Below, piece by piece: positions 37,271-48,995 of a stretch of DNA of 64,000 bases; position 1 is the stretch's first letter; each line of letters opens with the position of its first letter. The position numbers were made by a program, and so were the translations under genes. The notes under the pieces are model-generated. The model did not search any database. It had not been told where the DNA came from and saw nothing but the letters and a program-made list of their open reading frames with translations. This DNA comes from Inia geoffrensis (lineage: Eukaryota > Chordata > Mammalia > Artiodactyla > Iniidae): contig CM070903.1 in NCBI GenBank assembly GCA_036417435.1, positions 57,698,001-57,762,000 of the forward strand. The letters run 5' to 3'.

Positions 37271-37725
37271 TAATTAATAGGTTAAGTTGTCATATCTTTA
37301 AATTTTTTAAAAAAAATTTAGTATCTTAACTATTACTAGTTTTTGCTTTTCCATACAAGTTTTAAAATCAGGTTTTACAGTTTCTTTGCAGACTCTATCG
37401 GTATGTTGGTGGGACTTGAATTACATCTGTAGACCAGTTTTAGGTGAATGACATGCTTATGATATTGAATCTTCTTATACATCTATTTATTTCTTTGTTT
37501 ATTTAATTCTTAAAGTTACTCAATAATGTTTTAAAATCTCCTCCAGATGGTCTTATATATTTTTGCCGTATTTTCTACATACTTTATATCTTTAATGTTA
37601 TTATATGTAAGTAATTTACTAAAATGAAAATTTCTCTTTGTTGCTGTGGGTGAGGAATGGTTTTATATACTGATCTTAAATGTCTGCTATCATGCTAAAC
37701 TCTCTTCCCAGTTTTAATACTTTGC
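37271..37725 (-). repeat. Ancient L1M ORF2 fragment, part 2
   Basis: TGAATTACATCTGTAGACCA and TATTGAATCTTCTTATACAT are reverse ORF2 text just upstream (in L1 order) of the piece at 35441-36375. The gap is the inserted repeat block. Confidence 0.6.
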
Positions 37726-37984
37726 CTAAAGAATCTTTTAGGCTTTCATTTTCTGCCTTGTGTTTATCCCATCCCATCGCCCCATGACTTTCCTTTAGAA
37801 ACTCTAAGTGGAAGGTGGATGGAGACAAAAAGCTGAGCTCAAGTTTACCCACGGCCATGTTATAGATATTGCAATTTGTAGCATATGTGCTTTTAGGATA
37901 CTGATGTATATTCTTCTGTTGGGCCTTTACAATTTAACTGTGTGCTTGAGAAAAATTAGAGTTAAAAAGAAAACATGTGGAAAG

Positions 37985-38222
37985 TGGAATAGTTACAGTA
38001 TACTTAGAGGTCAAGATCCCAGTTTTGCCATTAACAAGCTATATGACCTTGGATAAATTACTTAACCATTTTAGACTAGCTTTTCTCACCTGTAAGATGG
38101 GGATTAAAATAAGCCTGCATCATAGGGTCTTAAGGACAAAGTGTAATGAGTGTATGCATGCAAAGTTCTCATCACTTTGAAAGCTCACTAATCACTCAGT
38201 AAGTAGTGGTTAATATGATTGT
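37985..38222 (+). repeat. MIR SINE, nearly full length
   Basis: CCCAGTTTTGCCATTAACAAG, TATGACCTTGGATAAATTAC and TCACCTGTAAGATGGGGATT are the MIR core in order, with the 3' end near AATCACTCAGTAAG. Confidence 0.85.
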
Positions 38223-38548
38223 AAGCAAGTAACTATCTGTATTTAATTAAAAGTGTTTACTAAGTGTTTACATATAATTTTTCTATGATTGAATTTACAC
38301 TTTGTTGTGAGATGTTGACATTTTAATGGTATATTCTCATCTACATGCTTTGGGAGGGCTGGTCAAAAGCAGGTGAAATTGGTCTTTCATTACCTTTCCT
38401 TCTTTAGATTCCCTGTACTTCCTTTCAGTCATTTCCCTTTTATGTGTTCCATGTTCTCATGCAAAGACCCCTTCATAAAATTTATACTAAAGAATTTGTG
38501 ATTTATGTCTGTCCATGGCAGATCATTTCTTCAAAGATTGCTAAATAA

Positions 38549-38549
<1 letters not shown>
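38223..38549. other. No gene or repeat recognised
   Basis: Nothing familiar. Confidence 0.4.

Positions 38550-38550
<1 letters not shown>

Positions 38551-38586
<36 letters not shown>
38551..38586 (+). repeat. (GT)18 microsatellite
   Basis: Uninterrupted GT repeat of 36 bases. Confidence 0.98.
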
Positions 38587-38588
<2 letters not shown>

Positions 38589-38589
38589 C

Positions 38590-38845
38590 CCATCCAATAT
38601 GCTTTTCTCAAAATTCGATGTTGACATGCCTTCATCAAGTGGTGGAGGGTATTTACTACCTCCCTTTGAAACTGGGTGGGCTTTTGTAAATGTCCTGATC
38701 AGTAGAATATGGTGAAGTGATGCAGATTAACTTCTGCAGCTAGATCATTAAATTCATTACGGCTTCTGCTTGGCTCTTCTCTGAACACTTGCCCTTGGAA
38801 CCAGCCACCATGTTGTGAGGAAGCCCAGGCCACATAGAAAAGGTT
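38590..38845 (+). repeat. Ancient dispersed repeat, class unsure (copy C)
   Basis: GATCAGTAGAATATGGTGAA, TTGGCTCTTCTCTG, CCACCATGTTGTGAGGAAGC match the block order of copies A and B. Confidence 0.5.
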
Positions 38846-39510
38846 TAACAGTTTCTTTGGGTCTTCATTTTGTTATGAAGTTTCCTGTCATATAAAACTT
38901 AAATACATTTGCATGCTTTTCTCTTGCTAATCTGTCTTTTGTTACAGGGATCTCAGTTGAGAACTTAAAAGGGTAGAAGAAAAGAGATATCTTTTCTTCC
39001 TCTATACCTGTTTATTTCTTGATGGTGTTTTTTGATGAGCAGAATCTTTTAGTTTTCATTAAGACCAATTTTCCATTCAATCTTATACTGACAATAAGCA
39101 GTAGAAGGAAGGAAGACTAGGTAAATTTGTCAGCCTAATTTTCAAAGATGTCATTGCATGAAAGACCAAAGACAAGACCTTTGTGTTTGCTTTCTGTTAT
39201 TTAATGTTTCCAAGAATAGATACATGATGTAACCATTCTTCAAAAATATGTTTGGAATCACAAAAGGACTCAGTTCTGCTTCTTAGCTTTGATGAAAAGT
39301 TTTTGTAAATAAAACTAGCATTTCGTTTAAAATGTGGATTTCCAAAATTATACCCGTAGTGACTTTTCAAAAATAGGAGTACAGCAAGCTGAGAGAAAAA
39401 AAAAAAAAAACACCTCAAAGAAGACAATATTTTGGAACTGAACTAAAAATATATATAAAGTAAAATTAAAGTGAAAAATCAAGGATTTTAAGAAATTCTT
39501 CCCCAAGGAA
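38846..39510. other. No gene or repeat recognised
   Basis: Nothing familiar; a 15-A run at 39396-39410. Confidence 0.4.
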
Positions 39511-39569
39511 GTGTGAGTGTCCGTGTGTGTGTGTGTGTGTATTTTCATGTGTGTGCGTGTGTGTGTGTT
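39511..39569 (+). repeat. Interrupted (GT)n
   Basis: GT runs broken by TATTTTCATGT and a GC step. Confidence 0.9.
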
Positions 39570-40585
39570 TGCATTTGAACAGAAATCATCCTGGCACTGT
39601 TTTTCCTTTCAAATTGTCCTAACCTTCAGACAACAGAGAATCAGTAAAATATGCCTGTGTGACTCCTTCTAAAGTCAATTCTTAAAGGAAAACATTAAAG
39701 AAAAGTAAAGTCTTAATTTGGATTTGTCTCTTTCCATGGTTATGCACTTGTCTTTTAATCAGACCAGTATCTCTCATGGTTTTATTTCACGATTAAGAAT
39801 ACACAAGTTATCATATGTGGACTTTGTATTAAAGAAAAGGTTATCATCTTGGAGCAAAACTCTTCTGGTCTGACTATAATAATGTTAGGTTAGGCTTACA
39901 ATTCAAAAATGATTATTTGAATGATGTTTTAGGTGTTTTCCCTTTTGACTGCTTTACAGTATTTAAAGCCTGAAACCAGTGTCTCTGCTCTATTAACAAG
40001 GTTATGCCAAAGGTGGGGAAGAAAACAAGACCCAAGCAAGGAGTTAATAGCAGATACCACTGGCATCTTTAGTGGGAATATTCAAATTTGATCTTACTTA
40101 TACATGGATTAAATGGTTCATCTGCATTTTCTGTTGAGTGTCACAGCAGCATATAATTAAGAGAAATTGTAATTGCGGAGTACCCCATCATAGCTTAATA
40201 ATTTTCTTATGCTTTGTTTAATGTTATTGAAAATCTTTCATTCTGTGGAAAGGGTCATGCTCCCTTTCAAGGAGGACTAGCTGTGTCTAAAGACAGGCTT
40301 CAAAATTATAGGAGGTTGTTTTTATGTAGTTATTATAAATTAGTAAATAATTATTAGCTGGTTATCTAATAAAAGGAGAGTAGATTATAATCATTTATGC
40401 AGTTGGAGAAAGGGAAACCTGCTGAGAGAAAGAAACAAAATGAGATATATTTTTTTCTTATTTTTCATCTGTATCACTGCTATCTGCTGCTATAAGTACC
40501 TTTCCATCTGTATTTGGCCTGAAAAATTAAAGAAAAGCACGAAGCAGTCATAAAGGAGATTTAAACAGAAAGACAGGAAGATGTC
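39570..40585. other. No gene or repeat recognised
   Basis: One kilobase of unrecognised AT-rich DNA. Confidence 0.4.
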
Positions 40586-40587
40586 TC

Positions 40588-41001
40588 TTAGGGACTGAAT
40601 TGTGTTCCCTCAAAATCCATATGTTGAAGCTCTAATACCCAATGCAGCTGTATTGGAGATAGAGCCTTTAAGGAGTTAATTTAGGTTAAATGAGGTCATA
40701 ATGGTGGGGCCCTAGTCAAATAGGACTGGTATCCTTATGAGGGGTAGAAGAGTTACCAGAAGTATACCTACAAAGAGGAAAGGCCATGTGAGGAGAGGAC
40801 ATAGTGAAAAGGCGGCCATGTGAGGACATAGTGAAAAGGCAGCCATCTACAAGTCAGGAAGAGAAGTCTCACCAGAAACCAGCCTTGCTGATACCTCGAT
40901 CCTAGCCTAGCAGTCTCCAGAGCTGGGAGAAAATATACTTCTGCTGTTTAAGCCACGCAGTCTGTGGTATTCTATTATGGTGGCCCAAGCCCACTAATAC
41001 C
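40588..41001 (+). mobile_element. MaLR (MST/MLT1-like) solo LTR
   Basis: Opens GGGACTGAATTGTGTTCCC and CCATATGTTGAAGCTCTAAT, has GGCCATGTGAGGA and GTCAGGAAGAG blocks, and ends TTAAGCCACGCAGTCTGTGG then CCACTAATACC. This is the classic non-coding MaLR LTR order. It carries an internal duplication at 40782-40840. Confidence 0.85.
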
Positions 41002-42112
41002 AGAACTGAGTAGGATCTATCCCCAGAAGTTTTAACATCATCTCTGTAAATTAGTATAAATTAAATCTGTATCAGCTAGGCAAAGACAACCTTGCTTTAC
41101 CTTTACATTTATAAGTAATCATTATGTTACTCAAATATGTATCAACATTTAAAACAATCAAACTAATACATACATACATGCATACATATATATATACATA
41201 AGAAAGGCATACGATACCATCTAACATACTACCCTCGTCCAAAATGCTAGAGGCTCAGTAGCCTGGAATTTATTATATTCCATTTAAAGATATTCCTGTT
41301 GCTTTAGCATGAAACTCTGACACTGTGCCAAGTTGTTGAGTGAACACTGATTTTCCCAAGTGGGATGGATTGTGCATCTCATGACTGGTAATTTGGATCT
41401 ATGAATACCATTGCTCCATTGCTTTACAATATGCTTGGCTTATTGATCAGTGGTGTCTAGCTAGCTACTGGATTGCTTGTCTGTTGTTATCAGGTAGCAA
41501 ACTGCAGGTATCTCAGTAACAAAATCTGTGTCTCTGTTTACAGTGATGTTCAAAATCTAATTACCCTTAGCTTTGTGAAGACAGAGATTTCAAATCTGAG
41601 ATTTTAATTCATCTGGGGAGAATTATCAAATGCAGTTTGGACATTTGTTGTTCCTTTATCCTAGGATGGCTGAGGTGCTATCTAGGTGTCATTAACTCTA
41701 AGTGTTTTCTTTCAGGTATACTTACATGCAGGCAGTTACAGGCTGCTAGCATGATATTAGAAATCCGCCAGTGAAGGGGGTGTTATCTCATGCCTCATAA
41801 GGGTGCATAAATTCTAACATTTATGCAGCTATTCTGGCTTGTCCTTGGGAAAGGTAATTTTATCTCACTGAAGGTAAGAGTATTTTGTAAGGACTTTGGA
41901 TTTTTAGAAACGTTAGGAAATAATGACAGTCGGTGACACTTATTAACTTACATAGTTAATCAAGTGCTAGACCTAAAGGCTGGGAAAGGAGATAGGTAAA
42001 CACCACAGTTTACAAATGGTTAATCCTTTATTGCTGCTTCTTTTAGCTTGTGCCTGGAAAGGGCTCTGGAATTCATGTCATTCAGATAAGGCTGTGAAAA
42101 GAAGGATATTTA
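41002..42112. other. No gene; one short TACA/TA repeat
   Basis: Unrecognised DNA except a (TACA)n/(TA)n tract at 41166-41201. Confidence 0.45.
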
Positions 42113-42310
42113 ATAAGACAGAGAGACTCGGCTTTGAATTCTTGCTCTGCCTTTGACTGTTTCTCTTGGACATTTCATATAACCTCTTTAAACTCAATTT
42201 CCTCATCTAATCCCAGTCACCACACAGTGTATTATTAAAGATGAAATGGGACAACCCAGGTTTAGTACACAGCAAGTGTAAAAAGTGTTCCACAAGTGTT
42301 CATTCCCTCT
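42113..42310 (+). repeat. MIR SINE
   Basis: GGCTTTGAATTCTTGCTCTG, ATAACCTCTTTAAACTCAAT, TTTCCTCATCTAATCCC and a GTACACAGCAAGTG-like 3' half follow the MIR order. Confidence 0.75.
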
Positions 42311-42728
42311 CTGTTTCTATAGAATCTACAAGACATCCTCTGACTTCACTTTGTCCTCAGTAGTCACAGAAGTGGTAACAGGGCAGGATTTCATCCTGGC
42401 TATAGGAAAGAAGGTCCAGAGCAATGTCTTCAAAGCCAGTGTGAGGGCTGTGCTGGGAGAGCACTCCCTTCTGGGCTCCTGTTAGCAACAATTTCTTCTT
42501 ACTCTTCTATAAGTAACGTTCCAGCTGCGTCATGGTGAGCCGTTTTTCTGCTCAGGCTTATACAGCAAATATTTGTAATGGAGGTAGGGGGATGGATGAC
42601 TGACATACTAGGTTCTAAAACATTCTAGCTAGTAAGGTGCACATTTTTGTTTTGTTGTTTCCCTTATTTTCTGTCTCTGCTTTTCCCTAAGATTTCTGGA
42701 AAGATAATGGGTGCATGTATATAAGGAT
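42311..42728. other. No gene or repeat recognised
   Basis: Nothing familiar. Confidence 0.4.
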
Positions 42729-42777
42729 ATACACACACACAAACACATGTGTGTGTACATATATATATATATATATG
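42729..42777. repeat. (AC)n(GT)n(AT)n microsatellite
   Basis: AC, then GT, then AT runs back to back; the AC and GT halves are mutually complementary. Confidence 0.9.
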
Positions 42778-44129
42778 CCATTTAATTTAATTAAACATTT
42801 ATAAAAGCTAACATAAACTGCTGTAAATTACCATGATTATGCACACCATTTTGTCTCCATCAGAGGCTGACTTATGACCAACCTAGAATTTTCTGTGGCC
42901 TTTAACTCCATTGCTAACAATTCTCCACTGCCATATTCCTGCTCCCTTCATAATGATTACCCCACAGTTCCCTGAAAAACTGAATACTCTAGCCCTCCTA
43001 CTCTCTGACATCACTGTAAAACTTACTGGCTCTTTCTTTTCTTGGTTCCTGACTGTGGGCATCCTATTACAAAGTTTTAGCATACTCTTGTTCTCAAAAG
43101 GCATACCTTTTAAATCTCTCATGACTTGTCCACATACTTGTTTTGAGTCTTAAGTTAACCCATGTTCCTAATTGCTATACCCATATTCCTAACTGCTTGC
43201 AGGGCATCTCAGATTCTTCAAATGTAAAACCAAACCCATCTTATTGCAATGCCCTCCTCATTTCCAGTCTCTATTTCTTTCCCATAACATATTCACAAAA
43301 ATGTCTTTGGCGTTTTAAATTTTTAAGTTATCTTTTATTTTCTTCTCTTGTTTATTAATAGCACTAATCATTACCTGAAAACCTTGGAGATTTATATTAG
43401 AGCGATTCCATATATCATATCCAATTTTTGATTCTTACTTCAAATACCTTCCTAGGATTAAAAGTTCAGTACCTCAGTTTTTAAGGCTAAATTACTATAT
43501 TTACCTCTTCATGGACTCTCTGTTCACTCAAATCAGTTTCGCAATTATCCACACAACTCGTTCGGTTTTTTTTAAGGTATACTGTCTAACATTGTCATGC
43601 TGTTACATATCTGTTCTCCAAAACTGGGTGCTGAACTCTTCAGTGGCATTGTTTATGACCCAGTGGACCAAGGTTCCTCAAATCTAGTGGTACCCTGCAT
43701 CCAAAACAGGGCATTTTCTGCTGCTTCTCTCACATAGGAGATAACTATGCCACCTTTCTTTATAATTTTGAGTTGGGCTGGTCTCAAAGTATTGTTAATT
43801 AAATAGTAGATCTCATCGATGCTATGTGACCTGCTGACTAAATTCAGTGTGTGGCTACTTTAGTCAGATATTTTATGTATTTTACATCCCAGTCAATTTT
43901 ACATGTTTTTATTTTCTCATATTTAATATATCTTACATGCTAATTAATAAGAAATATCATGCGTAGTTTATTTATCATATCGTTTATCCTTATAACATGT
44001 CTAGCATAGAAATGGGCTTGTAACTTGAGATCAAAATGTCAAAGCAATATTCTGTTAGCTAGACTGTTTGGCAAGTTGGGTTTTTGCTCAATACCTAAAT
44101 GAGAAATTAACACAGTTTGCTTCTTTTTT
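42778..44129. other. No gene; possible faint old repeat
   Basis: GGGCATCTCAGATTCTTCAA and AACCAAACCCATCTTATTGC (43200-43245) weakly recall a common ancient repeat, but I cannot name it. No coding signal. Confidence 0.35.
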
Positions 44130-44225
44130 TCTTATCAGTAGCATTCTCGAAGCCAGGCATACAGTAGGAACTCTATCAAAGTTTGTTGAATAAATGAGTA
44201 AATGAGTGAAGAAACAAATTCAAAT
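44130..44225 (+). repeat. L2-like 3' end fragment
   Basis: CAGGCATACAGTAGGAACTC then TTTGTTGAATAAATGAGTAA is the L2 terminus pattern. Confidence 0.6.
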
Positions 44226-44575
44226 CAAATATTCAGAGTAAGCATAAATAATGTTCTTCAACAAATTACTTTAACAACAAGGTAATTTTCCCACTGTGGA
44301 TGAGTTTCTGGAGTTAAATTCAATTATAAAGAGAAATTATATTCACTTGAGAATAAATGAACCTTTGTCATATATGTTAGTATGAACTTTCACTGTCATT
44401 AGTTTCACAAAAACATCCATGGGCAATTTTAACATCCTTAATACTTTAAGGATTATGCTCTCTGCATAGTACTGGCCATTAGGATCAAGTACAAAACTTA
44501 TGAGTGGTAGGGGTCATGTTGTCTTTTAAAGCTACAGCAGTCATTTTTGTGGAGGAATGATCTTCTAACCTGCAA
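44226..44575. other. No gene or repeat recognised
   Basis: Nothing familiar. Confidence 0.4.
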
Positions 44576-44589
44576 TGGTATTCCTCACT

Positions 44590-44803
44590 TTTTTTTTTTT
44601 TTTTTTTTTTGCGGTACGCGGGCCTCTCACTGTTGTGGCCTCTCCCGTTGCGGAGCACAGGCTCCGGACGTGCAGGCTCAGCAGCCATGGCTCACAGGCC
44701 CAGCCGCTCCGTGGCATGTGGGATCCTTCCGGACCGGGGCACGAACCTGTGTCCCCTGCATTGGCAGGCGGGCTCTCAACCACTCGCGCCACCAGGGAAG
44801 CCC
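44590..44803 (-). mobile_element. CHR-2-type SINE, young
   Basis: T run of about 21-22 bases to 44610, SINE body reversed, ending CCACCAGGGAAGCCC. Identical 14-bp TSDs TGGTATTCCTCACT at 44576-44589 and 44804-44817. The perfect TSD and pure tail indicate recent insertion. Confidence 0.97.
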
Positions 44804-44817
44804 TGGTATTCCTCACT

Positions 44818-45558
44818 ATTAATGCCAATGCTGAGAATTGCACCGGGCATAATCATGAGCCACTGGTTGTACTGTATGCAACATTCTTTCTTACTTGTCC
44901 AACTGAATTGCAAAGTGCATCTTGATCAAGATGCATATTATACATGGGATACTTACATCTGCAGATTTTACTTTGCCTGTATCCCTAGTACTTTAGGTGT
45001 GTCAGTTCAACTTTCACACACTCATATCTGCATTAGTCCCACTCATCTTTTGCTTCAGTTTATTAAATGGCTATCGTAAAATATAAAACACAGGTGAGAA
45101 GAAATGAGATATAATTTTACATGTAACTGTAGAATTAATTTCATTTCCTTAATACTAGGAACCAACATATGAGGTAAAGTTGTGGAAAGTATGTAAAACA
45201 TCTGTGACTATGTTTAGGAAATTAATTTCAATTGAGGTTATTTTCTAGTTCTTTGGGGACAATAATTGCTTCTGATTTTACTTCCCCTCATCTTCAAGCT
45301 TTGTTTGCCTCATCCCCCACATTAGAGCAGATTTGTGTCATTTTTATTTTCATTCTCATCTAATGTATACTTGTAATTATAATCTTCCCCCATATAAAAT
45401 TTTTTTTCATTTTCAACTTTTTTTTGGAGGAGGTATTATTCTTCAGTAATCATAACAGAAGGGCTTTCAAATTTAAGATTCTCTAATACTTTCTAATTCT
45501 AGTTCATCCATTCTTAAGAAACTAAATTCATTTTTGTTGTCAGTAAGGTTACCATGTT
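44818..45558. other. No gene or repeat recognised
   Basis: Nothing familiar. Confidence 0.4.
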
Positions 45559-45559
45559 G

Positions 45560-45778
45560 TCAAGGGCCTACTATTTGACCCCTAATTTATATGCATTATC
45601 TCATTTATTTTTCTCATTTAGTTCTAGGTATTATTATCTAATTTTATAAATAAGTAAAAGCAAGACTCAGGAAAGCTGTATAGCTTGTCTTAAGTAAAGC
45701 AGTCAGAGTCTCTCCAGGTCTGATTCCAAAATTCCTTGCTTTTTAAACTATTCCAGCATTTCATAGATGCCTGTAGTT
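45560..45778 (-). repeat. MIR SINE, reverse
   Basis: GCATTATCTCATTTATTTTT, TAGGTATTATTATCTAATTT and CAGGTCTGATTCCAAAATTC are the reverse complement of MIR in order. Confidence 0.7.
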
Positions 45779-45902
45779 GTTCTTAAATGTTTGACAAGAT
45801 TCCATGCCAAGTTTAATAAGTTTGACTCACTGCTGCCATGTGTTAACTCTTGTAAAAGATAAAGATTTCAAAAAACATTGACTTTCTTTAGTAGTTTCAA
45901 TC

Positions 45903-46122
45903 TTTTTTTTTTTTTTTTTTTTTTTTTTTTGCGGTACGCGGGCCTCTCACTGTTGTGGCCTCTCCCGTTGTGGAGCACAGGCTCCGGAAGCGCAGGCTTA
46001 GCGGCCATGGCTCACGGGCCCAGCCGCTCTGCAGCATGTGAGATCTTCCCGGACCGGGGCACGAACCCGTGTCCCCTGCATTGGCAGGCGGACTCTCAAC
46101 CACTGCGCCACCAGGGAAGCCC
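45903..46122 (-). mobile_element. CHR-2-type SINE, young
   Basis: A pure 28-T run (45903-45930) and SINE body reversed, flanked by identical TSDs AGTAGTTTCAATC at 45890-45902 and 46123-46135 (plus shared Ts). Among the youngest insertions here. Confidence 0.97.
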
Positions 46123-46139
46123 AGTAGTTTCAATCTTTT

Positions 46140-47005
46140 GATGTGTTTTACCAGGTAGTTTAATTATGGTGGCCACTGTCTCTGAGTAGTTAGTTGGGCA
46201 GTGTCTGGGAATAGAACACAATCAACTACCACAATGACATCCATGAATCCAGATCTTAGGAAATTGCACTATTGGTATGTAAAATAAGGCCAAAATTCAT
46301 TAATTATTGTTATTTATAAATAACGTTGGCATGAGTTAGCCAATGGACAAGAGACCTTGTTATTGGGTTCTCATAAGGGATAACATTAGTAGGATCTTTG
46401 CAAATATAATCTTAGAGAATTATAGGTGTTCCATAGACTTACCACACTGAAAAATATCTTTAAAGCCATATCTGTGTTCTAAAAGAGCACGCTTTACCTC
46501 AGATGTAAAATGGGAATTTTATTTGTGTTCTAAAGGTAATCAGCACAGTGACTAGGAGGGGAACATTCTGGCAGATGAGTAAAGAAATCATTGGTATTCT
46601 GTTCTGGTTAAAAGCACCCAAGTACCATTTAGTATTTTTGACCAAAAAAAATACAGAAGTCATATATAATTGTCATAGTACAGGTGAAGTATGTTTTGGT
46701 CCATCAGGATTCTTAGATGATTAATTGCAAATGAGAAGGTATGTGAACTGATTCTGTGCCAAATGTTACTCAGTGAGTAAATGTGAAGCAATTATTTTTA
46801 TCTGAAATGAGGTTGACTTGTACTATGTAGTCATTAATCTTTCTCAAACAATAAAATAAGAACCCTACTAACATTCACACTCTTGTCTGGGAGCTCAATA
46901 TGAACTCTTGAGATTCTTTTCAGATTTAGTAAACTGATACATCCTTATGCTTCTATGAATGAAAATGACAAGATTGGTGTTTTAAAGAAGGTTGTTAGAA
47001 CATAA
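46140..47005. other. No gene or repeat recognised
   Basis: Nothing familiar. Confidence 0.4.
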
Positions 47006-47007
47006 AG

Positions 47008-47080
47008 ATATGTATGTGTCTATGCACATATGTATGTGTATGTGTAGGTATATATGTGTGTATGTGTGTGTATAATGTGT
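47008..47080 (+). repeat. Impure (TATG/TG)n tract
   Basis: TATGTG-type units with changes. Confidence 0.85.
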
Positions 47081-47768
47081 TCTCTCTTCTTTAAAAAATC
47101 ATCAGGAAATATTATTCATTTTTCAGCACATGCCAAGAACCAAAATCCTACCTAAAAGGAATAGTTTTCTTTTCTCCACAGACAGTAAAAGTAAGTGTCT
47201 GACAATAAGGACTGCAATAGAATTGCTTTCTCCTACAGAATTATAGCATAATTACTGAGGGGCCATAATATATTTTATACTGCTCTGTTAGAACCTTCTA
47301 CTATTTTTTATGCTTTAGAAGATTTTACTACACTGAACTCAGAACAGAGGTCACAGTCCACACATCTGACAAATAACTAAAAAAATAATAACGCTAAATA
47401 GAAAATGCTTATAACTACATTCCACAGAGTTAATGAACTACCACCTTTAACCCTTACTTTAGTTATGCTAATCCGTCACCTAACCCATTCAAGGTTTAAT
47501 TAAATAAAGAATTCAGTAATGTACAGTGCAAAGCTACCTTCTCCCATAAAAAATGTGTTTATATTTAGTTATAGGTTCATAGACTCTTCTGGATCTTTAT
47601 ATTTCCTAGTCTTTTCATAGAAGCAAAGTGAATAAATATACCTATCCCATCTAAGTATTTGTAGTTGAATAGAAGTATGCTTAGTATTAAAAACAATTGA
47701 TTATATATCTCAAGCAAAATTTTACTTTTGCCATCCAGTGAAAAGTGAAAAGAGAAAAATGCCATTAT
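47081..47768. other. No gene or repeat recognised
   Basis: AT-rich; nothing familiar. Confidence 0.4.
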
Positions 47769-47781
47769 AAAGAATAAATTA

Positions 47782-48726
47782 TTTGACCCAGCAATCCCAC
47801 TACTGGGCATATACCCTGAGAAAACCATAATTCAAAAAGAGTCATGTACCACAATATTCATTGCAGCTCTATTTACAATAGCCAGGACATGGAAGCAACC
47901 TATGTATCCATCGACAGATGAATGGATGAAGAAGATGTGGTATATACATACAATGGAATATTACTCAGCCATAAAAAGAAACGAAATTGAGTTATTTGTA
48001 GTGAGGTGGATGGACCTAGAGTCTGTCATACAGAGTGAAGTAAGTCAGAAAGAGAAAAATAAATACTGTACGCTAACACATATATATGGAATCTAAAAAT
48101 TAAAAAAAAGGTCATGAAGAACCTAGGGGCAGAATGGGAATAAAGATGCAGACCTACTAGTAGAGAATGGACTTGAGGACACGGGGAGGGGAAGGGTAAG
48201 CTGGGACGAAGTGAGAGAGTGTCATGGACATATATACACTACCAAATGTAAAATAGCTAGCTAGTGGGAAGCAGCCGCATAGCACAGGGAGATCAGCTCG
48301 GCGCTTTGTGACCACCTAGAGGGGTGGGATAGGGAGGGTGGGAGGGGGGGAGATGCAAGCGGGAAGAGATATGGGGATATATGTATATGTATAGCAGATT
48401 CACTTTGTTAAAAAGCAGAAGCTGGGCTCCCCTGGTGGCGCAGTGGTTGAGAGTCCGCCTGCCGATGCAGGGGACACGGGTTCATGCCCCGGTCTGGGAA
48501 GATCCCACATGCCGCGGAGCGGCTGGGCCCGTGAGCCATGGCCGCTGAGCCTGCGCGTCCGGAGCCTGTGCTCCGCAACGGGAGAGGCCACAACAGTGAG
48601 AGGCCCGCATACCGCAAAAACAAAAACAAAAAAACAAAACAAAAAAACAAAAAAAAAAAAAGCAGAAGCTAACATACCGTTGTAAAGCAATAATACTCCA
48701 ATAAAGATGTTAACCACCCCCCCCAA
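47782..48726 (+). mobile_element. 5'-truncated L1 3' end (late ORF2 plus 3' UTR)
   Basis: Starts inside ORF2 (TGACCCAGCAATCCCAC), keeps the C-terminus ([19 protein letters not shown], ending THIYGI at about 48096) and the 3' UTR to AATAAAGATGTTAA. Near-identical TSDs AAAGAATAAATTA (47769-47781) and AAAGAATTAATTA (48727-48739) flank it. A CHR-2 SINE is nested at 48424-48656. The 3' tail is mostly C instead of A. Confidence 0.94.
48424..48656 (+). mobile_element. CHR-2-type SINE nested in L1 3' UTR
   Basis: Starts GGGCTCCCCTGGTGGCGCAG, carries B-box-like GGTTCATGCCC, and ends in a CA-interrupted A-tail. Identical TSDs AAAAAGCAGAAGCT at 48410-48423 and 48657-48670 split the L1 3' UTR. Confidence 0.97.
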
Positions 48727-48995
48727 AAAGAATTAATTACATCTTTATTTTATATCTCTAAGTAAATGCTTTCAGGAAAAATTAAAAATACTAGTGATTA
48801 AAAAAATTAAATATCTGTACTTCAACATTCAGTTTCTTTTCTGAAAAATCATTTCTATGTTCACTGTCCTATGTATCTAAATTGGAATGGTTTGTACTAT
48901 CTTTAGTGGGAATTTAAAACTTAAGTGTGGGTAAAAGGCTATGTGGATATTTATTATACCAGAAAATTTATAACTCAAACTTGTGGGAATTATTA

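Noticed and set aside
48424..48500. Possible tRNA gene from A/B-box-like sequence
   Set aside because: It is the tRNA-derived head of a SINE; no intact cloverleaf or CCA-end context.
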